Assembly: GCF_000327385.1 (NCBI RefSeq)
Contig: NW_008707814.1
Location: 3,992 to 67,991 of the forward strand
From: Lottia gigantea
Lineage: Eukaryota > Mollusca > Gastropoda > Lottiidae
Length of the DNA stretch: 64,000 nucleotides
Direction: 5' to 3'
Shown here in pieces: positions 33,301 to 48,300 of this stretch. The notes below the pieces were generated by a model. It ran no database searches. It had not been told where the DNA came from and worked only from the letters and a program-made list of their open reading frames with translations. A program made the translations under genes and the position numbers. The stretch's first letter is position 1; each line of letters opens with the position of its first letter.

Positions 33301-36300
33301 ACACCATACTAATCCAGTAGGTTTTTATTACCTGTCAGTCACTAACAACTAACACCATTAGTTACCTCTTCATTGTGTCATTAGTTATGGATTAGTTACT
33401 GCACCTTGTCTTGTTACTGTCAGGCGTGATGGACTTGTACATTGACTATTGGTAATGTGTTATGTTAACTACTGGTTGTGAAAGGTGCACCATAATAATG
33501 GATCATTATTGTAAATTTTCATTATGACAGCATAAATTTATGTATAAAAGTTATGCATACGGTAAATATGCTTTATATAGGTTTTGTATATATATATATG
33601 TATTCTGTAACTTTATCCTCAAAAACCTAACCAAGAAAAAATATATAATTTAAAAAATGCTGTACATGTATATATATGCAATGTGTAGGTTTTGTATATA
33701 TGTGATTTCGGGAACCTTATCCTCGTACAACTTAACCAAGATTAAATCCAGAATTTAAGAAATGTAGTAATCTGATTGGATAATAGACCTAAATTAAAAT
33801 ATTGAGTGATTGACCAATAAGATGCCTGGAACATTAAAATCATCTTCAGTTTTTGAGATTAAAGCCTTAGAACATGATGTTGCTGGAGATCTTCTAAGAT
33901 ATTTTTTTATTGTGGTAAGTTTGTAATTTATACAAATGGATATGGTTTGTTGCAAAACTGTTAAATATTTTTCCATGAAAATTTAAAAAGAATAAGGCTT
34001 GGAGAGTCCCAACTACTGGTTTTGAAATGTTTATTTTCATACTGGTGTGCATTATTTTAAAAACAAATATTTATGTTTTGGTTTCATTGTTGCATTTGTA
34101 TTTGTTTAAACTTGAATTGGACGTGTATCTGGAAAGAAAAATAACTGTGAAATATTCAAATTGATACTAACCATATGTGAATCCATATGACTTCCCAACA
34201 TGCCTGAATATGGGCCAATAGGAGGCATCATGCCGTTGGAATGTGTTGGTGGCATCATGGGTGGTGGAAGTCCCGGATGTTGTAAACCTGTTAATTGACC
34301 TTCTGCATGATTTCGTAACACATGAATAGCATCCTCTAATCGATCTTCCGTTCTAGCCTGAAAATATACAGAATCAAATACAATATAAATATATATCAAA
34401 AGACATATTAATGAATATTAACGTGATGTTAATACTATAGTGATCATTTCTATTAAAACATTGTGCTCAAAATACATGATTTGGATGCAGAGATAAATAT
34501 GTACACAATCATGCGATCTATCACAAATGGGTTATTTACATTAAATCTATGAACATTTGGGATTAATATCTAGATCTATCTATAATATACACATTAGGAT
34601 TACAAGTAATACTTGTGTAGGTTTAGGCTACAACTTGGGTTTTTGGAAGGAAAATAGGTCTGATAAAGGAACTAAACTAAAGGGGGTTTCATTTCATGCT
34701 TTTAAACAGTAATATAAATTGTTATTATTATCCATCAGAAATAAAGGTAGAAAGAGTATACTGGTAAAAAAAAGAGCTATAATCTGAATTAGGAAGTTTA
34801 TGTGGAATAAATACATTTTTTATCAGGATCAGGAGGATTTTGAATAATCAATGATTGATGAATAAATAATGATTTATGAATAAATGATAACTGAATACAT
34901 GTTAGTGATCATGGATAAATGAACATGAATAATTATATAATTAAATTAGGATCTAAGATTAATGATAATGGTACGATATAAATGATCATGAATAAAAGAT
35001 CATGGTTAGAAAAGAATGATCATGAAAAAATGATAATGGTTGGGAATAAATGCTTATGAATAAATGAACATGATTATAAGTGTGATTATGATTGATATAA
35101 ATGATAATTGTCTGAAATGAATGATTATGAATAAATGAAAATGATTTTAAGTATGATCATGAATAAATGAACATGATTATAAGTGTGATTATGATTGATA
35201 TAAATGAAAATTGTCTGAAATGAATGATTATGAATAAATGAAAATGATTTTAGGTATGATCATGAATAAATGAACATGATTATGATTGATATAAATGATA
35301 ATGAAAAAATGATTATATGTAGAGTAAAGGTTACACCATAAACTGGTTACCTCAGTTGTATTATCCTGTAACATATGAATGGCGTCATTTAACCGTTCCA
35401 TAGGTTGACTGGTAGGCAGTAAGACAGGCTATTGATAATGCACAACAGAAAAGAATGACCAATTAGAAACCACATATACTCAGAGGATATGGTTCAAATA
35501 ACAAATGGCGTAAGAAGTGTTTGTATGGATTAATTGACTAATTAATTGATTAATCAAACAAAAGTAACCAAACAAGTTGCAAATCTTGCAATTTCCATTC
35601 TAATTGTTGTTTTTTTAATCCTCAAACACATCTTATTCTATATATCATGAATTCTAATGTGCATCTGCTGTGAAACATAGTGGTTAGTGATAATAAAAGC
35701 ATGCAATAAGTCACACAGAAAATTGAAATAGAAGTCTCTGCAAGGGAAGTCTCTGCAATGGAAGTCTCTGCGATTAATTTCTAGAATGTCAAATGATTGG
35801 CAATATTAAATTTGTACTAATAATGGTTTGAATTTAATTTTATTCACTTAATTCAATTTGTAATAATTTACTACAACTTTTTTTTTTTTTTTTTTAATTA
35901 AATTTAATTAAAAAATTTAATTATTTCCATGAATATTAAATGAAATATTCATAGTAAACTGATATTCTTTTTGTATATCTTCCAAGCAAATTCTAAATTT
36001 AAACAGAGAGATATCCTTAAAGAAATCTATTTCAATTGAAAAACATATTAAAAAAAATTATTCAAACACAGACAATTCATTCCTAAATATTTGAACACCG
36101 TCTGAATAGTCAGCTTAAATTATCTACATTGTTTTGGATACCATGTTACTACCTCCCCCAAAGAGATCAACAGTGCTTTGTTAAGATTGTTCAGGTTTTA
36201 ATTTTCATCTGCTTCTCTAAGAGACTGACAATTGATGCTAAGTAGTACGTGGGCTGAATTTTATCCAATATAAATATTTCTGCTTAAAGGGACAGATGCA

Positions 36301-39300
36301 CCATTTTGGGGGGTTATATAGTCTTCAGAAGTACCAGAAATTTAAGAAAACCACATAATCCCTTCAAAATTATCTCTAATTTCTATAGATGTCTTTTCTC
36401 TCAGTATCTCATAAAAAGACTTGTCATTTTAATTTTCATATACTGATAAATCTGAACACACATGAATTTGAAGGCTCAAATTTTGATGGTGAGCTGTGAA
36501 CACTATTACCGATTGGCTAAAATATTTCTATTTCTGAGACTAAAGTATGATTGGTCAAAAAAAATGATGAACTTGTCACTTTAATTTTATCAACCATTAT
36601 TCAAAGCTGTATATTTATTATTGTCAAATTGTTTTAAAAATCATATGGTAGAAGTTAAGCCAATTATTGTCTAAAACCTTGATCTCTGCCATATTTAAAA
36701 GTTTAAAATTTCCAACACCAAGATTTCCATTTGCAGCCATTAAAAACAAACATAATGCACACAGTATTGGTGAAAATAGAGTTTGTGCACTTACCATTGG
36801 ATGTATATGACCATCAAAATTATGGGAGGTAGCACTGTGATTAGTAGGGCGATGCCATTGGTTGGACGAAGCTAGAAAAAACAAATACATCACATATCAT
36901 AGAAATGACCAATTATGTATAAATTACAATATGTTCTTTTAAATACACAGTCATGTATAAATTACAATATGTTCTTTTAAATACACAGTCATGTACAAAT
37001 TACAATATGTTCTTGTAAATACACAGTCATGTACAAATTACAATATGTTCTTGTAAATACACTGCCATGTACAAATTACAATATGTTCTTGTAAATACAC
37101 AGTCATGTACAAATTACAATATGTTCTTGTAACTACACAGTCATGTATAAATTACAATATGTTCTTTTAAATGAACAGTCATGTATAAATTACAATATGT
37201 TCTTTTCACTTTTAGGAACTTTTATGTAATGTTTTTGTATAATTTCTCTTCACCATAACACAAGAATGACTTTCAGCTTTTACTGAATTTGATTTTAGAA
37301 TGTAAATGAGTCTATTTGGCGAAGTTTGGATGAACATTCAACATACCTGACATAGGGGGAGGTGATGAAACAGGTGTAGAAGGATTAGATCCACCATAAT
37401 TACTTCCTGTGTGTTCCGTTGAATAAATCTAAAAATATACAAAGCAAAAGAAATGTATTGACTGAATATCTCTCTAACAATAACTATTGATCATATTGTC
37501 ACAAGTTTTCCAAAAAATTTTCAGAAAGAAAAATATTTTCATGGTTACCAATTTTCTTAATTCAAACCATTGGGTATTGGGAATAAGACTAGCAGTCGAG
37601 TTTGAAACACAACTCTCAGGCAACTGAGTTGTGAGTTGTGTACGGTACTTTGTTTATTTGCAACTGGTAATCGCTTAGGTGTGAGGGTACTTAAATGAAA
37701 TTTGGGTGGCATTTGTGCAAGAAATAAAGAAAATTGTTAGGCATCAAATTTACTAGATATAAAGTAATACAAGCTAGATGTATTTGTGTGTTCTAATAAA
37801 GAATAAGTAAGACAATATAAAGATACACATCAAGAATGTATCTAATGCGACAAAACTAACATTCTGATCATTGGTACACCCAGACGGAAGCAAGTTTGGT
37901 GGCGAATAAAACTTGGAATATCAGACTATTCTGATATTTTGAGGATATAATAAGCAAGTTGATATGACACCTAGAATATCATTATTCTTTTTCCTCACAC
38001 TGTTCCTATTATAACCTAGAGAATCCAAAATGATTAGAATTTCTTTGACGATCAGAGAGCTATTTATAACATTTAGCATGATATATCATTTACCTCATAC
38101 AAACTTTTTATATACATCAATTTATTTACGTAAATCTATTGCAATTTATTTGATGGATATGCAGAAGATAGAAATTTGGTTGTACAGAAATCCCAATGAT
38201 AGATCATGAATTTTATAACAAAAAATTATTGATATATTATAGAATACAATGGTTTTTAAAGTTTTTTTGTCGAGGGTAATTTTGTATACTCCTTATAAAT
38301 TTACAGAAGAATTCAGTTCAGTTATAGAATTTCAAAAATAGTTCCAACTATTTTTAACGCCATTGTTTTCAAAATAGGAAAAAATTCAGGAATTCCAAAA
38401 TTCCATAGTTTCTAGTTCTATATAACATGTTAAGACTTTTCTAAAAATAAGCTTAACTAAAAATAATATTAATTATTTATCTTTATTCAAAGATTTATTC
38501 AGCTTATTCAGACTGATTATGATATATAATATTATAAAAACTGATGATATGCCTACCAAGAATAAATCTACAGACTAAGATTATAGTAATCTTCTCAAAT
38601 AAGTAATTCTCACAATATAGTTTTTTTTTTAATATAAAGTCTAATCTATAGTGGAATTTCTGTTGTAAAATTCCTATGGAATAGAGGTCAAAGTTTCAGA
38701 AGGACAAAACTGCTTAACATTCAAATTCAATGCATATTATGCATTTCATCTCAAAAGTAGGGAATATTTGAAAAATATCCTTGTAACTAGAAGTATTTGA
38801 AAAAAAAAATGTATTCAAATTTTTTGGGTAATAAAAAAAGTTGCATTATAATTCTATCTCTAATTCAATTTTCCATTTCTTTTAAGATCAAAGGGTTTTA
38901 ATGGCAGCAAAACTTTTCACCAAAGACAATAAACTATGATAGTTGCTCCCATGATATCTATTTTATCAGACCTTCACTAAATTATCATCTATTATCGTTC
39001 CTCTCATATTTCATACCAGTCTATATACATCAATTCAAACTTTTTTATTAACCCCACAGAATCATGTTTATATTATGAATTTTCCCCCTAAACATCCACA
39101 TGTTATGCACCTGTGGCTAATTACTGCTTTGGCCAAAATCACCTGGGTTTCATTGAAGGACCAAATTGTCGTCATATCATTAACAGCAACCATTTGACCA
39201 ACGCGTGTCATTTTGAGAGGGAAAGGAGAACAATATTTTCCCAGGTTTAGAATGCTTGTTATTATATATTTTAGAAATGGATAACATTCCCGAAAAACTT

Positions 39301-42300
39301 CTCTAAGTAAAAGCAGATTGGAGAATGGCCAAGAATGACACTATCTAAATATACAATATTCAAATATATACTCTATGTGATAATTAGAACATAGGATATG
39401 GGTGGATTCTAAAAGTTTGGGATATTAATCAAAATAAATGCATGTGGGCTGGTCTGTACAAAGTAATATTGTGACCTTATGACTATCATAGCAGTTTGCA
39501 CCCAATTTTATATCGTGCTATGCACTGTCAAGAACTATCAATTCTGCAGGTGTGCAATCTCATGATGCAATTTATCCTTTATGCTTTCTTCACTCTTATC
39601 TACATATACTCATCAAAATTTCATCAAAATTCAACATAAGAACATACATTAAATTTTTTTTCAAAAATTATGCAATTAAAACAACTTACAGATGCTAATG
39701 CTTTGCCTAAAGCATCCCCAGTTTGTTGTGTATTTGAAGGATTGGGTCGATTGGCAATAATTTCAGATCCATTAACTGTCGGAGATGATGTAGAGGGCAT
39801 TGTCTGACCTCGAAAACTGGACATGGGTGGAAGACCGGACAACATTGATTCTTGATTTGGAGAAATTGGAGGATAACCCTGAAAAATTAAAATAGTTGAA
39901 TGGTAAGTGGGTAGAATTTAGCAAGTCTCAAAAAAACTATACTTAAACATAAAAAATTACATTTTAATTTTAACTAACAAGTATAATCTTTTAAATAAAT
40001 ACAGTTTTTGAAAGTGCAATTCTGTTTCAAGTGAATGTGAAAGTGCAATTTTGTTTGAAGTGAACGTGAAAGAGCAAGTTTGTTTCAAGTGAACGTGAAA
40101 GAGCAGTAGTGAAGTTTGTGAGAGTAAAGAATGAACACTTGATATCTTAAAAGGTAATTGCTCAGAATTTATGTATGATAGGAGGTAATTGTAATTGTTT
40201 GGAACAGACAAATTCATATAAAAACATTTACATTAAGTTAAAGTACATTCCTACAGCACAGCAGACTGTAAATGGACTATCTGTGAATTAAGAATATATT
40301 TGTAATTATTTGTATCAATACAAAACAATTGATATGTAAAAAGATAATTGCTCAGAATATAGGTGTCAAGGTAATTGTTTGGAATATATAAATTTATATG
40401 AAAAATTTTTTATATTCAGTGAAAGCACATTATAATCAAACCAGAATATAAAGGGACTTTCTGTGATTTAAGAAAAGACTTGATTTCGTAAAAGGTAATT
40501 GCTCATTATATATATAATTGGTGGTAGTCTAAAGGTAATAGTAATTGTTGTTAAAGTACATTAATACAGCCAAGCAGACTGTACATGGACTTGAAAAATA
40601 TCTCAAGAAAATAGAAATAGAGTTAAAAATAGAAGACAATTAATAAGGACATGTAGTGTAGACAGGGCCTCAGGTGCTCAATCTTTAAACTATTGTCTGT
40701 GCACTTGTTATTTGGAATCTGGAAAGTGTCTGTTCAGTAAATTCTCTGTCTGTTAACATTAATGTTGTCTACATCTGTTAAACATCATCATCATAGTGGT
40801 TGCCTCATTTCCAGATGCAACTTTCACTTTTTTGTCTTTGATAATAAAATGTAGGAAAAATCTAAACATATTTAAAAAGAACTTGAAATCTTATGAATTC
40901 AGTTGTATGATTTCCAGATTCACGACAAATATGAGTGGGAGAAAATTTCTACTGCTTTTGGACAAGATTCCTAAACAATAATTTCTTGCAATATGTTTTA
41001 GATAATAAATTATAATAAATAAAATTTATGATTCCAAAAAATTCAATCCATTCAAATGCATGAATTATGTGAGAGAATGAATAGACACTTACAAATATAT
41101 TATTGACAAAAATCTGAATAATATTGATTTTTAACCAAAGAAAAAGTAAAAAGTTCACAAATCAAAGTCTGATTAAATTTTAACCAAAAAATTTATAACA
41201 AAATTTTCAGCTAAAATTCAGTCAAAAAATGGAAATATACTTAAAAAGTAGGAGGGAATTGGGAAGAGTAAGTTTATGCATTCACCACATTGCTCACAGC
41301 AGGTAGAGTAAAGACCAGAGTGATAGAAAACACATTGCCCAAGAAAATATATCTTCATTTAATTAGAAAACAGCAGCCTTCACTGTAATCACTTGTGATG
41401 ATTTATATTTCCTGTAGGTCATTACGGACGGCCAGTAATAATCACTGTTATACTTATATATATATATATCTCATACTGTATATATTCTTTATTTATATTC
41501 TAGACTTGTAGTGTCTTATAGCATTGTGACACATCAAAAATATTGAGATCACATGACTTGGTCAAATAGATGCAGATGACTGCTGTATAAAAATCAAAAA
41601 TTGTTCACAGTTTCAAAGTAGAGTATACTGGTTCAATGTTCAAGAACTAGTTTTTTTGACTTGTAATTTTCATAAATTGAATAAGCTTTTCACTTATTAC
41701 AAATAATGTGGAGATAAACCAGATGGCCAGAAACAACAATCAAAGATTTTATAACATGTTACTTTAACAGAGGTCCTTCCACGACCAGATGCGCCATTTT
41801 CAGGGGTTGATTTAGGTCTTGAATTTATGTAAACAGTCTTCAAAAGTATACTAGAAATACCAAAATCGTACAATTCTTTCAAACTAGGAATTTAACATTC
41901 TATTTCTATATATGCTAGAGAAAGTGTCGTTATTATAACTTTCAAACGCGAATAATTCTGTTCATACACTCATTTGAAGGCTCAAATTGTAAAGGTGAGC
42001 TGTGAACTGATTACTGACTAGCTTGGCCAAAAGATTCCCGTTTCTGAGACTAAGGTATGATCGGTCCAACAAATGGTACACCTGTCCCTTTAACTCTTTC
42101 TCTGAATATAAATAATGTGATGTATTGATCTAGAGCACTAAGAAATAAAATATAAAATCAAGCAGAAGAACTTACCATGTCATGTGGATGGTGCATATTA
42201 TTATAAGATGAAGCCTGAGAGTAATGTGTACTGCTAGGCAGCATTGTGGAGGGGTAAGACGAGGAAGGCAATGCATTATTTGAAGACCAGGGGTCGGAGC

Positions 42301-45300
42301 TACTGTGAGGTGCATCTGAAAGTAAAAGAATTGGAATAAGCTGAAAATTTAAATCCCGAAAGCACTTAGAAAATTCTAATCCTAGACAAAAATACAATTT
42401 AAATTTCCTGCAAGGGATGAAAAATATCCTTTGAGAGACTTCTTTATTCTATCTGCTTACAGATCGTTACTTATGAAAAATTCCTCGTTTTGGAAAAACA
42501 ATTAAATTACAAAATTGTTGACAGAATATGGCAGAAGTATAAAAATTCATCAGAAATGCAAGATGTAATTAAATTTCACTGGCAATGTAATTTTATAAGT
42601 ACGAAAATACTTACCGGTACCAATAAAATAATCTCCATACATTCCTGGTTTTGGAGACGTATATCTGGGGGAATCTTGTGGATAATCATCACCACCTGGT
42701 GAATACACCTGTAATGGACAACGACGATACATGTATTATAAGTCAATACAACAACACAAATATCATTAGAAATTAAATTCTGCTTCCAATATACTCAAAT
42801 AATACACAGATATCTGAAATAAACAAATAGTTATTATTGTTCTAAAATATAATAGATCATTTATTTAGATTTTTAATCCGAAATAAGTCATTTGACAACA
42901 ATTGTTTCTGTAGAGGATTTGTCTATGAATGGATTATAATAAGAGATTAGAACTATCTAGAAGTCTTACTATATTTATATATTTACACTTATGTAAATAT
43001 TTCCTTACTTAACTATAAATTACCTACATGATCTATAAATTCCCTGCATGATCTATAAATTCCCTGCATGATCTATAAATTCCCTGCATGATCTATAAAT
43101 TCCCTACATTAACTATAAATTCCCTATTCCCTACATGATCTATAAATTCCCTTACAAAACATTAAGTATAAATTCCCTTACAAATTCCCCACATAAACTA
43201 GAAATGTCCTTATAAATTCCCTACATGAAGTGTAAATTCCCTGCATGAACTACCGTATTAATTTCCTTATAAATTCTCTACATTAATAAATTTCCTTACA
43301 AATTCCCTACATGAACCATAAATTCCCTTATAAATTAGCTTCATTTAGTATAAATTACCTTCATTTAGAATAAATTTCCTTATAAATTCCCTACATTTAG
43401 TATAAATTCCCTTATAAATTCCCTATAGAAACAATAAACTATGAACTCCCTACATGTTGTACTTGTACTCAAATATATAACATTATAAACAATAGTAGTA
43501 AATCATGATAGGATGATACCAATACAAGCAGTCATTGTCCCTTAAAAACATACAAAGTTAATATAACCATTTTTAAATTCGCTTAATGTCAGATTCGCTA
43601 TGACAATAAGCTTAATTTTGAAAACCATTTCTCTCTAAAAATTGTCTATCAAATATGCAGTTAAATTAAAACTTTACAGGTTAAGTGTACAAATGTTCGC
43701 TTTGAAAAATGAACAGACGGAAGTCATGCCAAGATGTTGATCAACTAGTGTACTATTTCAATACACCCATCAATAACATAAAACATAAATAAAAACCAAA
43801 TTATCCATAAAAATACATTCTAATTCCGTCTGACAATTCTCATATGGGAGGCAAGACAGCAAAGATGGAAGATGTAACATTTTATTACACCAACTTTAAT
43901 TCCTACATCCGTTTAGACTAACAAGAATTCAACACAATTATACACACTGCAGACGGAAGAAAAAACCATTTTTATCAGGATAATTAGTTTGAGGAGAGAT
44001 TAGATTCAGCCAACACTTTATCAATATAAGAAATGAGCTAGGAGTTTTTATTTAGTATTGAGACAAGAGTAAAATAATTGACACTTTGATAGACGAGATG
44101 GACAAAACAGATTAATCACAGGGGTAGTCAGTTGTTACTTTTATATCACTTATTTTAACATGTATAGTTATATATTACATATACTTAGACAGTACACCTT
44201 TTACAAAGTGAAATTACACAAATATAATTTGAAGCTTACAAATTTAAAGGGATGGTAAAGAAGTTGTTTAAAAGTCTTTATGTGTATCAGGGATATACTG
44301 ATAGCATTGATTTGTCATACGTCTGTAGTTCTTGTTATTTCACTAAAATGACGGCACGATCTTAAAGGGTTTTATATTATATTAGCTGCATTTGCGACAT
44401 CAGAAAATACTTGTTTTAGTGATATTGCAAGAACCACAGAGGTCTGACTAAAAAATATTTGTACCTTCAACGAAATTTCATTTTCATTGTGTGAATAGAA
44501 TTCTAATTGAAGAATTTTTCCAATAAGGCTATTATTGCTGCTAGTCTTAGATCTTATACTCGAAAACTTAATGATGTACATTTTCAGAAATACAGTCATC
44601 TGATTGGTCAATAAAACTATTAAATTTAAAGTCAATTTTGAGATTGACCAATCAGATGAGGACTTATAACGTTATAAGTTTTTCTAGAATAAGGCTCCTG
44701 ACTTATCTAACATTTCAATGTCAAATGTCATTCAGATATCAAATTAAAGAAATAGAGCACCATTTCCTGTTTGAATTCAAACTTTTAAGAACTGTAACCG
44801 GCAGCAAGTAGAACCCAGAGATCTTATATCTTCGACAAACTGGTCAACCATTCCTAGTACCGTTCCTTATAAAAGATTATGACATGTCAAATGGGAAAAA
44901 AATTGCAAATTCCAATAATATCTTTGACAAATTTAAAGAACTCAAAAAGGCTCTGGTCAACTATTCCTGGTCATGAAAACATTGGTACTAAAAGGTTACA
45001 ATATGTGTATCGTTGTTGCTTGATATTCCAGTTTAAAGATTGATTAAAGAAGAGTAAAAGGTTGAGGTGATGTCTCTAGAGAGAGTGAAATAAGAAATAA
45101 GATAGAGTAGGGTCAATCATCATCTATCTTACTACTGACCAATAGTTTTATCTCTACAACTTTATTAGTTGATACATCTGATAGACATTGACATACCTTT
45201 CTTTCACATACAACATTCTATTATTCGCTTTCAATCATCCAAAGAACATTTTGAACTCTAAATTTTAAGAAAAATTGAAGAGTGATTCTACAAAGAAATA

Positions 45301-48300
45301 TTTTTTGTAATCATATAACTAATACGAGACTCTAAAAAGCACTAACCATGGTATCTGAAATTCTATTTATGGATTTGAACCAAAATATTTCACAGTTTAT
45401 CTTCAAACATTTCCAGTAAAGTGGTCATTTACAGTGTTCCTTGTTTCTTTGTACATATTTCAACTGGTTCTAGTGCCATGTCCTCAATTGAAAAGTTTGT
45501 CAAAAAAGTTTAGCCACATTTTCAAAATCTACATCTTACAATAAATTCCAAAACACGAATTAACTTAAAAGTAAATCTTAATTAATCCTCATAGTATCTT
45601 GGATAGTAGAATAAACAAAATCTACTGAAAAAAAACATTTTTCATGACCGAGAGTCTAGCCACTAATAAATAGTCAAAGTACCAATCTTGATTTCTTGGC
45701 AAGTCAATGACAATAGATAATTAGTGGAGAATGATAAGTAGGAGTGATAGAAAAGATGAATGATTTAGCAGAAGTTAGCCATGACTAATTGATGTTGGCA
45801 CATTCCTTACATAGAGAATGTTGTCAGTCTATTAATCATACTAGTTATTATTTATTACCTATTTTTATATCAAATACTCATTTCTCACATCTTAAAAATA
45901 TCTCATTTCACCTTCATACAAAACACTTTTTGATCACATGACACAGTATTTCCTTGATGCGAAAAAGCATATTTGCTACTTTTAAGCATTTTCACTGATG
46001 CAACAAAGCAATTTTGCAAACAACAACTCTAGAATGCGGATTGTGGATTTTATATAAGAAATAATATTTTTTCCATGAATCGATCAGTTTTCAACAGTCA
46101 AAGCGCACTTAAATCTTTTATACAGAATAAATAGAATTGTTTTGAATGTACTTCATCAAATAATTTTCATCAATAAATTTCAACAAGTCATTTATTTAAA
46201 ATTTCAGATAAAAAAATTATGGTTTCTATTGCTTTATAAGGAATTGAACATTCATATCTTAATTTTCAATATAATGATTTTATTGAGATCTTTATATTTT
46301 TATATATATCTTGATATTTAATATAATGATTTTATTGAGATCTTTATATTTTTATATATATCTTGATATTTAATATAATGATTTTATTCAGATCTTTATA
46401 TTTTCATTTAATATAATGATTTTATTGAGATCTTTATATTTTTATATATATCTTGATATTTAATATAATGATTTTATTGAGATCTTTATATTTTTATATA
46501 TATCTTGATATTTAATATAATGATTTTATTCAGATCTTTATATTTTCATTTAATATAATGATTTTATTGAGATCTTTATATTTTTATATATATCTTGATA
46601 TTTAATATAATGATTTTATTGAGATCTTTATATTTTTATATATATCTTGATATTTAATATAATGATTTTATTCAGATCTTTATATTTTCATTTAATATAA
46701 TGATTTTATTGAGATCTTTATATTTTTATATATATCTTGATATTTAATATAATGATTTTATTGAGATCTTTATATTTTTATATATATCTTGATATTTAAT
46801 ATAATGATTTTATTCAGATCTTTATATTTTTATATATATCTTGATATTTAATATAATGATTTTATTCAGATCTTTATATTTTCATTTAATATAATGATTT
46901 TATTCAGATCTTTATATTTTCATTTAATATAATGATTTTATTGAGATCTTTATATTTTTATATATATCTTGATATTTAATATAATGATTTTATTCAGATG
47001 TTTATATTTTTATAAATATCTTGATTTTTATTATAATGATTTTAATCAGATCTTTATATTTTTATATATATCTTGATTTTTAATATCAGGATTTTAATCA
47101 GAACTTTATATTTCCATATCTTGATTTTTAATATAAGAATTTTATTCAGATCTTGATGTTCAATATATAAATAATTTATCTAGATCTTGATTTTTAGTAT
47201 CAATAACATTATAATAATTATAGTTCACAATTTTACGTTTAATCACATCATCATCAAATCAGTTCATTAAATTGTTGATATTTAATCAGTTCTTAATTAA
47301 GCATTCAAGTTGTTTTTAAAGTTGACAATAAGAATTTTATCAGTTCTTAATTTTTGATATTAAGCATTCAAGTTGTTTTTAAAGTTGACAATAAGAATTT
47401 TATCAGTTCTCAATTTTTGATATTAAGCATTCAAGTTGTTTTTAAAGTTGACAATAAGAATTTTATCAGTTCTTAATTTTTGATATTAAGCATTCAAGTT
47501 GTTTTTAAAGTTGACAATAAGAATTTAATAAATTCTTAATTTTTGATATTAAAAATTCAATCTGTTCTTAAAATTTGATATTAAGAATTCTATCAGTTAT
47601 TAATTTTTGATATTAAGTTTTATACAGAATTTGATTTTTGAAGACAACAATTGCAAGTATCTTGAGAGATAGTTACTACCAAGTACAGGTACTCCAGATT
47701 ATAAATATTTTCATAAAAACAAATTCTTAATTAAACTATCTTGATAAATAAACAGATTGATTAACAAATGAAAGATGAAAATTGCTGATCAACAAATGAA
47801 GAAAGAGTTGGTTTATAATATTCCCTAATTAACTGCAATTATCTGCTAGAATTTAAACTAATTATTATCTCTAACGAAGCTACTATAACTATAGGGGTCT
47901 AAGTTGGGGTTTGCTGATTAGAATCAAGATGAAAAGACAGGCTGAGACCTCCTGGAGCATTAAAAATTACTAGTCATTTCTTCTATTATATGACACCCTA
48001 TATTTATATCTCAAACAAAGAAGCTAATATCTTTGTTTGCTGTCTTTTAAATATTCTAATCGTGAAAAATATTTTTTCTCATCAATTTATAATTTTGGTA
48101 ATAAACTGAATCCATTTTTTCACTTATTTCAAGTGTGTTCATATGATATAATTTACTTATTCTAATATTTCTATATGGCTTTACAATTGATATATTGTGC
48201 ACATTTTTACAGTGAAAATATTTAACTATAGTAAAATTTTATCATTCAATTCCAATTAAATACAGTAGAGGCATATTCTTTTTAAAAATTCTAAAATCTT

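Larger units (their letters stand above)
24154..34171. other. 10-kb E-protein intron
   Basis: It holds the alternative first exon at 25166, a SINE fragment, the palindromic element at 27583, a hAT-like fragment and tandem arrays near 29130, 31110 and 32700. Between these (24154-25165, 25700-26750, 26900-27580, 29500-31100, 32910-34170) I see AT-rich sequence with no supported gene. A reading frame at 24446-24553 with intron-like flanks is discussed under rejected items. Confidence 0.6.

Noticed and set aside
46262-47120. Regular direct repeats resembling a CRISPR array
   Set aside because: The units are contiguous without unique spacers, in an animal intron; they are minisatellite.
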